In this document: positions 55,135 through 64,000 of the stretch, piece by piece | Layout: each line of letters opens with the position of its first letter | Position numbering within the stretch: position 1 is the stretch's first letter | Assembly: GCA_013433145.1 (NCBI GenBank) | Contig: CM024169.1 | Coordinates: 4,898,001-4,962,000 of the forward strand | Reading direction: 5' to 3' | From: Ascaris suum | Taxonomy: Eukaryota; Nematoda; Chromadorea; Rhabditida; Ascarididae | Length of the DNA: 64,000 nucleotides | The notes under the pieces: model-generated | Databases searched by the model: none | Seen by the model: only the letters and a program-made list of their open reading frames with translations | Told to the model about the DNA's origin: nothing | Program-made: the position numbers and the translations under genes

Positions 55135-57252
55135 GCAAAATGCCAGCAAAAGTTGAAGCATGCTGGAAGGCATTCTTTATCGGACGTGCTTTTCCTTTGA
55201 ATTTCATTTCTGCTCGTTGTGAATCTTTTTGTGATGATCTCATCATATCTCTCTTGTTGTGTATGTAACGATATTAGGAGCGTCTTCCCAGTATATTTAT
55301 ACGCTTAGACAGTGCTGCTTTCTTTGGTTATCTTTGTGGAGAACGAGGGGTTCCAAGCGTTCAGAGCTTGCTTAATAGAAACCGTTTTTAACCCTTGTGA
55401 ATTCGTTCCGAATTTCTCTTAAATGTTTAAAATATTGATGAAAGTGATTTTATTTCAAAGTTATTTATGAAGTTCTCAGAATTAGAAGTTTATGTAAGAT
55501 TTAGAATAGCTTCTTAGTGCTCGCCTTTTCCTTCGAAGAAAATATTTTTATCGCATTGAGCTTACTGATTAGTGCATTCGAAATTTTGTTTTATAAATTT
55601 GCACATTTTATCCTACATCGGTGATCTCAGCTTCTTCCTCCTACCCCCCCCCCCCCCCCTCCTCCACATTTATGTAAACGAGAGAATTGAAACAGCTGTA
55701 GTCACTGGTATCGACTAAGCAAAAAGTCGTTCTTTATCCTCATCAACAAAACGCAGTTCACGAAATTGGCATCCACAACTCAAATCCACCACGTCTTCCT
55801 GGCTAGGCCAAAGTCTTCAACGCAAATAACGTCAACATTCATTGCTGAAACGTCACACACGCAAATTTAAATCATTCTCATTGCTGAAAGAACTGACACA
55901 TGCAAGCAAATGATTTTGCTAGCAAATGCATTCCTGCTATCAGCAAGACGTTCACCTGCATCGTTACTCGATTTTTTTGCTAAAAATATTGCCACCAACG
56001 GCTCGTTGATGGGGGTTTGTTTACTTCAGCAAATCAACCACATTCACATGGATTGTCTTTTTTGCTTTGGACATCCGAAAATAACGAGTTACCGAGTGAT
56101 TCTCAAGAAGTGATTCAATTGTATCCATAGTGTTCATGTTAGTGCATCTGCTTGCTATAGAATAATACCGTTTCATAGTGGTTAAAAGTTTCTCATGAAA
56201 TGTACATAGTTTGTGAATTGCGATGAATAAACTTACTAATTGTGCGTTACTGTGAGGATGGCAACTGCTGAACAGTTTTTGTCTATTAGTTTATCTATAA
56301 ATAGTCCGCTGTTTTCAGCAGAGGTTGTTTGTGCTTGAATAGAGGATGTGAATATTTTGACACGGTTTTTCATTTATAATGTTCCTCTATGATGTCACTT
56401 AAGTTGGTTTGACGATATCAGTTACAAAAATTTAACAGAAGTAGAAAGCGCATCCTGCAAAGCACAATTGGTGCGACCTCTATACTTGCCCAATATGTTG
56501 ATGAATATATTCAGAAAGTTGTAGATAAAGGATGACTGGAAGATGCACCGGTAGGCTGGTGTAACGCTAAATCCAACTCTAAATAAACACTAATTGATGG
56601 TGAAAGATGAAAAGTGACGAAGAGGTTGTTACGGTTGCGTTTTATGGAAAGCCAATGAAAAGCGCAAAAATGTTTGGCAGCTCCAATCGAGACGGCTGAA
56701 GCACTTCATTTTTGACAGCTCCAGCTTTGTTGACGCGTTTAACCGTCCACTGATCCACTTCATCACAATCGGACTCTTGAAAGAGCGGATTGTAAAGTAT
56801 AATGGGAAATAAGGCTGAATTTTCAATGTTTTTGACAATCATCCAGACGTTATTAACTCCATCTGTGCATCGTGATTCTCATGTCATACAGTGTCAGTTT
56901 TATGTTGCTAAATGAGGTTCCTGCAAAAATTGTGGGCTGAGGGGAAAAATGTTCGAGCGAGATGTTTAGCGTTGTGAAGATACGACAGTATTTTAAGTTT
57001 CGTGGAAGGTATTATGCATATGGTTAATGCAGCCTGCATAGTCAACACAAGGGAGGCTGATCCAAGTTCCCTCCAAACGAAGTGTTGTTGCCGTTGGTGA
57101 ATAAGGTAACTGATTCAAAACAAGGTGGGAGAGGTATACTATCAATCCATTGGAGGTGTCACGATGTGGCATCATTTTCTAAAATTGCCACTTGACTTCA
57201 TTCCAAAGCCACAGCGGTCATATCACTGACATATGAGATTGAAGCTACGCGT
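55135..57252. other. Intergenic spacer between the Mpv17-like copies
   Basis: About 2.1 kb of AT-rich sequence. It holds a poly(C) run of about 16 bp at 55644-55659 and an AATAAA near 56226, rather far to be the poly(A) signal of copy A. Overlapping minus ORFs at 56629-56842 are not recognised. Confidence 0.5.
55644..55659. repeat. Poly(C) run of about 16 bp
   Basis: Second long C homopolymer of the window, flanked by CTCCTA and CTCCTCC, in the spacer between the two Mpv17-like genes. Length is likely subject to sequencing error. Confidence 0.9.
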
Positions 57253-60200
57253 ATGGCTGAACGTTGGGCTCAAGCGACGTGGCGATGTTATTCACGGTTA
57301 ATGAAAAGGCGGCCAGTTTTCACACAGTGTGTCACAGCAGGTATTCACTTAACTTAAGCCGTATCATTTTTTAAATAGTGCTTTAAGCCCAGAACGCCTG
57401 TATATAATCACAGTAAACCTTCCTCGCGGAGGACACCAAACGGTTATTATTTGGATGCGCACGCTATTTCAGGATTTATATGACAAAGAAAATCCGAACA
57501 ATAAAAAAAGGGCAATCGCTGTCGAGTTACAATGTGTCAGTTCCATTCAATAAGTCGTTTCCTTTTCGTGTACCAGTCCACACTCCGTATACGTGGTTAC
57601 ATAGGTGTCTACGGTATCAAGCAGACCTGTCCTCTACCTTTGAGCAGGTTCCGATTGTTAAATGGTGGAACATTTCTGAAAACAATACCTCAAGCACATT
57701 AAAGTCACCTCCTGCAGTTTTTGTGGATAGAATTGGTATCCAGCAGTACTGAAAATAGTTATGAGCGTCGCAACTGCCGGAAATTTTTAAGCGCTTTTTT
57801 TTATCGATTGGGTATGGAAAATATAGGTGGGAAAACACATCAGGAGGGCTAATGCCGCGCGTCTGTTTTAAACCACCATTACGCAAAAATGCTCACAAAA
57901 AATGGCCAAAGACCTGCCTAAAACTATCATGCCTTCCAGGTGTTTCGAAACGAGCTTATAACAAGGGAGAGTTTTGCTCAAGGTCGTATGGTAAAAAAGC
58001 GGGCGCCTTGTTCCACCATGTTACTTTGACTTACCTGAATGTTGTTATCCTATGTTTTATTCACCTTGAAACTCCTTGTAATTCTACTCTAATTATACTT
58101 CTTCTTAGCTCTTATTTATGCATACAGTCAGATATCAACGAATCTGTTTAAGATGTTTTTGAAGTGTCTATTAATGTCTGCTGATTTCATTTATCTTCGA
58201 AATGAGATATGCTTGGTTTTTAAGGATTTCTTGGTGTTTGTGGTGACGCGATCAGTCAGAAGTTGGTTGAAGGCCATTCATGGAAGGAGTACGACGCGAG
58301 CCGTGGTGCCAGATTCTTCATTATCACCGGCATCTACATCGTTTGCTCTTTGATTCTCCCTAGCAACATGCATTTATTTCACTGTTGTAAATTTGATCCA
58401 ATAAATAAATTTGAATGAGAAGTGAACCCTCACTTGCAAATATTAAATTTTGCTATTTTGTTAATCTTGACCTCAATATCAAAACGGCTTCGCCTCTATG
58501 TTTGTGTATGTATGTGTCTGTCTTTTCATCACTTCTAGATCGAGAACCACTGAAGTTGAAGCTGCAGACTTGATGAATGTGATACGCGTTATGGCTGGGT
58601 CTCCTATATCATATTCTCTATTGACCAATCAATTTCGACAGGAGTGCAGTCACTTGAATAACCTAAAAAATACATGCATTTTCCAACTGGTCAAACTCTC
58701 TCATTTCACACTGGTCAGGTCGGAAAAAAAAATGATATTTTCTTATGGAGGGGCGGTCAGGTCATTTAAAATACAAACACATATTTTATTACTTGACTGC
58801 ATTTTATGCAAAGGCTCAACGTGTTGGGTGGATTTAGCATGCTTTCCAGCTTGTTTGATATATTTTAGCAGTAAGCAGGATTGCCGTCACGCTGACCACA
58901 TGTAATAATTGAGAGTATCACTGTGTAGGCCTGTCTATATTATCGGTATCATGAGGGCAACATCCGATATCAGTCGAATTTTAGCCTTTGTGCTTGTGTC
59001 TTCACTCAGAGATGAGTCGACTTTCCATTCTACTAGCGAAATACGGTTGATGTTTCGCTTACCACAATATTTTGCGTTACTGACAATATTGAGGTTGCTA
59101 TTGCTCACCCCATTTCGTTGCAGCGTACAAAGACTTTCGCTGAAGTGCTCCTATTCCTTACAAAACCATAGTATTTTTGCACTGAAAAAGACAACTGCAA
59201 GTTGGGTCTTCATTCTGCAAGAAGTCATTTTTATTTCTCGACGTATTTATTTAAAAGGATTGCATATTATTCAAGTTTTTGTTCTTGCCAGTTCTCAGTG
59301 CTTTTAGTCCGGCCGATTTCTTGACAAAAAAGCAACGTGAAAGTAGATTATTAGGAATTGTTGATATTGACTAGGAAGCGAACATGTTACTTCGATTGAA
59401 CAAATTATTGCAGGCACCAATATTGGTTTATTGGTTCAGGACGCTCGAACGAGTGGGAGGTAACCCGAAAATAGTGCCCCTTAAAAGGGTTCTCATTGAC
59501 CAGGTAATTGATTCATCGTGAACTCCCTAATATATTGGCATTACTTTCAAAAGAAACATTGTTATTCTTTGATTAGCACTCGTTCATTGTTGAACTACGC
59601 CCATCGAATCTTATTTGGAAATTCACTCAGAAATAGAAATAAGAGGTGGAAGGAGATACTCTTCTAATGAAAGGAGTGCACCTTTTACGAGTGTTTCTTT
59701 AGTATGATGCTTGTTGCAATTTAAAAAATGTCTCAATTAAAGTACTCGTTCTATCAGTAACAACAGTTATCTATCGGTTCACAGCGTCCCAAAAATTTCG
59801 GCTTCTAAGGAAAATTATTGCTTGAAATTGAATGCGAAGAAGAAACACAGAAAACAATGAAAATATCCTTTCTTTCTGAAGGAATGAATATTTGAAAGAT
59901 GAAGTAAAGTTTAGTTATTTTATTGGCACCGGCAATAAACGTTGTAAAGGAAAGTGACAGCGGTGCCTCTACAACTGCGAACAACTTCTCCCATGAATCA
60001 TGTGAGCTGCTCTTTTGAGTATGATCTATACTCGCAATAGAAGTGGGCAGTGGTATATTTGCTACCTATTTACGCTTCTCTAGGAAGGAAGAGTGCTGTA
60101 ATTTGATAGTGTTCTTGATTCTGTACAAGTAAGACTATAGTCAGTCAGACTGCCTAGGAATATCGCCTATCTTTATTGGTTCTATTAGTTTTATTTTTCG

Positions 60201-61523
60201 TCTTTTTCGTCGAGTGAAGATTTTACAGTGGGACTTTTCTAATACGACCACTAAGATTTGTTACTATATATCAAAGATATTGGACAACTGTTTTTTAAAA
60301 TCTTTCCATCACTGAACTGATTTTATTAAACTTGGTGAGTGTTTATTATAAAATCTCTCCCGGGCAAATTTTTTTTGTTTTTGTAAGATAAGTGTTTCAA
60401 ATTAATCCGCTACTTCCCTAATGGAGCATTGCAGTCTACATCCTAGGCGATGAAACGGTGTTTGCAGACATTGTTTGCTCCACCGTTCAACGCCACAGTT
60501 CTTTTTAATTTGCGTCTTCTCGAGCGTGAAACTCCGGCTCAATCATATCGGTCGTTGAAACGCGACTTTCTTGGCGTTTGGATACCAAGTCTTTTGGTGA
60601 GTAATAGTTGTTATTATTGCTGCATTAGACAACCTCTCTATGCTAATCACCCGAAAAGAAAGTAAGCGGACTGAACGAAAACTATTTTGTGAAGAAGATA
60701 AAAGAAACAGAAGTCATTTATTTGTTCTTTATTTTAAGCGTTTTTCTTGCAAAGGTACACTAATAGCAAATGACAAATAACAAATGGTAATAATTATAAA
60801 AGACTAATAGCTGCCATTCAAAATCGATCGTTTTTGCAAGCAAATCAGGAAAATTCATTTTTGAGGGCACATTTTTTATTTCCAGTTATAAGATTGCACT
60901 TCTGCCGAATGGCGATGACATAGGCATTTCATATTTTAGAAACGCTTTATCTCGCTCTCATCGACATGTTATCAACGTATCTGCTCGAGCAGTTCTTATC
61001 GGTGCAGCTGTAAAGCAGCCAACCTCGGCGGAATTGAGGAACTGGGAGTGTGTAGACATAGTTGAGATAATACTATGTTTTAAAATATTAAGACTTGCAA
61101 GTTAGCCATAATATCCTGGAAAAAGTGTCATGAGCTATGCCTTGACCCATATGTGCGGGATATCTGAGGCCCTCCTGATAAGTTTTTTTCTGCTGCAAAT
61201 TGAAAGCATGTGACACACGTACAGATAGACGCAGACACTCACCGATATGTCATATCAGCAAACCGAATGCTGCAACAGTGCGCTCCTGCAAATTGCAAAA
61301 AAGCGAGAAGAAATGATCAGCAGCAGAGGGTATTTTCACGAATGAATTGATTTTGCAGTACTGGCCAGGTGTGCAACTCGTTAACTTCTATTGCGTACCT
61401 CTGAACTTCCGAGTGATCGTCGTCCAGGTGGCTGCCTTACTGTGGAACTCATTCCTGTCATATCGCACTCAAGCCGCACCTACCGTCACTTTATCGAAAA
61501 CTGTTGCAAATGTCGTTGAATAG
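57253..61523 (+). CDS. Mpv17/PMP22-family membrane protein, copy B, five exons
   Basis: Complete model of 195 aa, within the usual 175-200 aa of the family: exons 57253-57340, 58225-58340, 59414-59503, 60468-60596, 61359-61523, phases 1,0,0,0. Exon 1 encodes the N-terminal W-R-C-Y-S segment ending FTQCVTAG. Exon 2 has GVCGDAISQKLVEG, exon 3 APILVYWFRTLERVGG and VLIDQ, exon 4 APPFNATVLFNLRLLE, and exon 5 the signature YWPGVQLVNFYCVP followed by LLWNSFLSY. The start is the first in-frame ATG after a TGA. Exon 2 uses the acceptor GTTTTTAAG, the same non-CAG type and position as in copy A. Exons 3 and 4 are 90 and 129 nt in both copies. Probable organelle inner-membrane protein; copy number and divergence suggest an old local duplication. 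Confidence 0.93.
57480..57752 (+). CDS. Possible nested ORF in intron 1 of Mpv17-like copy B
   Basis: A 90-codon ORF whose ATG lies 7 nt behind CGCTATTTCAG, a good acceptor. The translation is of mixed composition with no low complexity (starts MTKKIRTIKKGQSLSS; contains PYTWLHRCLRY). It stops inside the intron. No family is recognised. It could be a nested trans-spliced gene, a decayed mobile-element fragment, or chance. Confidence 0.2.
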   Translation: MTKKIRTIKKGQSLSSYNVSVPFNKSFPFRVPVHTPYTWLHRCLRYQADLSSTFEQVPIVKWWNISENNTSSTLKSPPAVFVDRIGIQQY

Positions 61524-63194
61524 AGCTTTACTTGTGTTGTAAAAATCGCGTCATTTTCACTAGCATGTTTCTAGATTTTGTGTGAAGTTTTTCTGACTTC
61601 ATTTACATATATGCATCATCATTTTCGCACTCCGCGTAATACCAAGGCAGAATCCAGTATATGCCGGCAGAGATTTACAGACATTGTTATATTTAAACAA
61701 TATTATTGCACTAGTTGTGTAATACAATCTATTAGTGATCGTATCCCATTACTCCATATGATTTGCAGTCGTTTATTAAAGTAACTCAATGTACAGATTC
61801 GTGTGAACATTGCAACATTTAGGCAGTTGTCATGTTCTGCTATGCACTGATCTCTTTGAGATTCTAGCTTCCATCGCTCGCGTTGAATTGTTCAGCTCAT
61901 TTACAATGAAGCTCTTATTTAATGAATTTTTTTGCGATTATCCTGGTTTTTTCAGTCTTTTTTTCCAAAATGTAAAATTTGAACTATCGGAGCCAGGGGT
62001 GAGAAATTCGATCACTGTAATCTGTATTACAATATTAGGAGGCTGTACTTACTTCCGTGTGAGCAAGCATATTCGAGCAGAGTAACAAGTACTTTAAAAG
62101 CGCGTCATAATTTAGATGCATAGAGGTATTTTATCAGTGATCAGGTTTTACAACACCCCCAAAAAGTACATTCTTTTGCAGAAAATTTGTATGAGTAATT
62201 GAAATTTCGTTGCATTGCTGCATTTTATTGTAAAACGTGAAAAACCTCTGTCTTTATTTAATCAACGTGCTGTTCAGTGGAACTGTGTAGACGCATACCG
62301 CACCATCGACTTAGGCAATTTTTCTACTTGTTTCACCTTCGAGATGAAACCGGTTATGGCATCTTTTGCGGGTAATTGTGATGTGAAGACGTTATTTCCC
62401 CAATATAAAGGTGTACACCTTCGATTTGTCAAATTTAACACGAGTTGTGCTGCTTTTAGTAACTCCTTTAATCTCGCTTTACACGTGTAGGCATCGCATT
62501 CCGCTCATTTTAATGTCGAGAAGCTGACGGCACTTTGTGTTAAGTTTGTGAACCATAGCGGTGAATTACCCTTTATCTGTTTCTGCCGAGCTTAGTGCAG
62601 AAAATTTTTGCGGTATGGTTTTTTCGTCATTGAGAAAACGTGAAAAGCAAAATTTTATGCTTATTTGGAATTTCTTCTGTTTCCCAAGAAAATCCCGAAA
62701 TTTTTCCTATAACTCGACACCACTGAACAGTTATAGGATTGATGAGAATGCATTCACTTTAATAATATTCACAGTATCTTTCTTTGAAGAGAAAAGTTTT
62801 TCGATGTGTAGTAAATATTATGAGATTTTCATTACTGCAAGTTAGAGCTTAAACACGAATTACAAGTACCCTCATCTCGAAGGAAGTGATGATTGCTGAG
62901 GGAAGTGTCATTCCGTAAACGCTGAGTTGCTGCACTGGAACAACGATGTGATAAACAGTATTTGGCCATTTTGATGTTCCTTAGTGTTTTTTTTCCGTGA
63001 GGAAGCAATGCAAGGGTGGTAATTATTCCAAGGTTGAGGGTCAAAACGCCTCAAGTGACGAGGGGATCGTCTACCGTACTGATGCATAAAGGTTCTAACG
63101 AGCTCGTCGGTCGGCTTTTTTATCACTTTGCCTTTTTTATGACGATTTAAGTTGTATGTATTGATGTTTCGAAGTTACTGTATTTTTTAATGTA
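61524..63194. other. Region downstream of Mpv17-like copy B, no confident gene
   Basis: AT-rich. A plus ORF at 62215-62490 and a Arg/His-rich minus ORF at 62832-63126 have protein-like patches but no splice context or recognisable family; both are left uncalled. Confidence 0.35.
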
Positions 63195-63282
63195 GTGATG
63201 GTCGTTTATTGTGTATATGTATATACGCATATATGTAATGCATATGTAGTTTTCGATAAAGTAGTTGCCTTGAGAGACTATA

Positions 63283-63378
63283 ACCAGCTGTTCCTTAAAG
63301 CGTTTCACCAACTGTTTCTTAAAACCTGGAACAAGTTATCCATAAAAACCTTCACCCAAGAGTCCTTTAAAACCCCTC
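63283..63378 (+). repeat. Degenerate 24-bp repeat, four units, in an open frame
   Basis: Four head-to-tail units of 24 bp (63283-63306, 63307-63330, 63331-63354, 63355-63378). They share the pattern ACCAGCTGTTCCTTAAAGC with increasing divergence. Within the plus ORF 63195-63428 they encode a degenerate octapeptide (QLFLKAFH, QLFLKTWN, KLSIKTFT, QESFKTPP). Because 24 is a multiple of three the frame is kept, so this may be part of a repeat-containing exon, but no splice sites or start support a gene. Confidence 0.6.
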
Positions 63379-63636
63379 CCATCCTTTACCAACCGCGGTT
63401 TGCAGCATTGGCATTACAAAATATGTGAAGCATTCCTTAGATCGCAGAATTTTTGTTCACAGAAAACGGACATTACTGATGTCTCTTCGCTATTTTAAGT
63501 AACCTTCGAAAATCGGTCGGGGCACGCGATCGTTTTCGGACGCCTGAAACTGTTTCAATGGCCTCCGACCTTCTCAGTCCTGCATCTGAAGGTTCCCGAG
63601 TAATCGTAATTTTGCTCGAAACGCGTAGTTTAAAAT

Positions 63637-63744
63637 ATGAAATTGAGCCACTTCCTTGTACTCGTGGGAATGCTCTGCTTCTTCATATCGAGTAGGCGAG
63701 GAGTAAAAAAGACGGCCACTAATAGTTTAGGTTATTTAGTCTGA
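63637..63744 (+). CDS. Short ORF with signal-peptide-like start
   Basis: The ATG opens 35 codons starting MKLSHFLVLVGMLCFFISS, a textbook signal-peptide profile: one Lys, a hydrophobic core, small residues, then RRG. A GTAAAA shortly after the RRG codons could be a donor, making this the first exon of a small secreted protein that continues near or past the window end. No family recognised; chance is possible. Confidence 0.2.
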   Translation: MKLSHFLVLVGMLCFFISSRRGVKKTATNSLGYLV

Positions 63745-64000
63745 CGGGGGACGTTGCGTGAAGGCTTCTCTGTGATGTTCAAAGTTAGTGGGATTCACCC
63801 GAATAGCGAACAACATAGTGGTTTCATGTTGTTTTAAGGCATACAACGCCCAAGTCGGACTTAAATGACACCTAGAAGACTGCACCGAGACGGAAATCAG
63901 TCGAGATGTTCCCGACGCCAGTTAGTTACTCGGAGTACGAAAAATTTTTTCAGCAAGAGCGTTATAGCAAAATGCTCATTAAGTGCCCGCTGCTCCTACC

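Noticed and set aside
56629..56842. Overlapping minus ORFs suspected to be a mariner-type transposase remnant
   Set aside because: No catalytic D-D-D/E motif or terminal inverted repeats could be found.
58498..58905. Plus ORF of 135 aa in intron 2 of Mpv17-like copy B
   Set aside because: Starts in low-complexity sequence, lacks a good acceptor at its start and resembles no family; probably a chance ORF in an intron.
62832..63126. Minus Arg/His-rich ORF considered as a peptide precursor
   Set aside because: No signal peptide and no repeated amidation or cleavage units; the candidate acceptor leads straight into a stop.

Overview
The window looks like nuclear DNA of a nematode. It is AT-rich and gene-sparse, with genes broken into small exons (about 45 to 720 bp) by introns of 0.2 to 4 kb. 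Introns end mostly in TTTCAG- or TTGCAG-like acceptors. Several start codons sit 1 to 14 nt behind an unpaired acceptor-like site, as expected for spliced-leader trans-splicing. Intron sizes and long (TA)n tracts resemble a larger-genome parasitic nematode more than Caenorhabditis, but the species cannot be fixed from the sequence. I found no rRNA, tRNA, CRISPR array, bacterial-type operon or intact transposon.

Layout. (1) 1.7-11.5 kb, minus strand: a complete six-exon arylacetamide deacetylase-like serine hydrolase of about 416 aa, with signal anchor, HGGGW, GDSAGG and the Asp and His of the triad. Its fourth exon has a 131-bp partial tandem copy in the preceding intron. (2) 11.6-27.6 kb: no confidently recognised gene; it holds scattered minus-strand open segments and one GC-richer stretch with promoter-like and poly(A)-like signals. 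(3) 27.6-28.4 kb, minus: a putative small two-exon gene for a basic protein, divergent from the next gene. (4) 28.9-43.8 kb, plus: a 15-exon gene whose phases all join, encoding about 921 aa that I do not recognise; parts look OB-fold/cold-shock-like. (5) 44.7-45.4 kb, minus: two exons that look like the 3' end of an unrecognised gene. (6) 51.6-55.1 kb and 57.3-61.5 kb, plus: two Mpv17/PMP22-family genes in tandem with identical internal exon lengths and phases, so a local duplication. The first exon of the upstream copy was not found. (7) 61.5-64 kb: no confident gene, but a four-unit 24-bp repeat and a short signal-peptide-like ORF at the edge.

The genes do not form one pathway. The hydrolase would act on lipid or ester substrates at the ER membrane, and the Mpv17 proteins are probable inner mitochondrial or peroxisomal membrane proteins. 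Exon borders were set by hand from open frame, GT/AG sites and phase, and can be off by a few bases. The best second looks are the exon duplication, the unrecognised 921-aa protein with its alternative-splice options, and possible nested genes in both Mpv17 loci.
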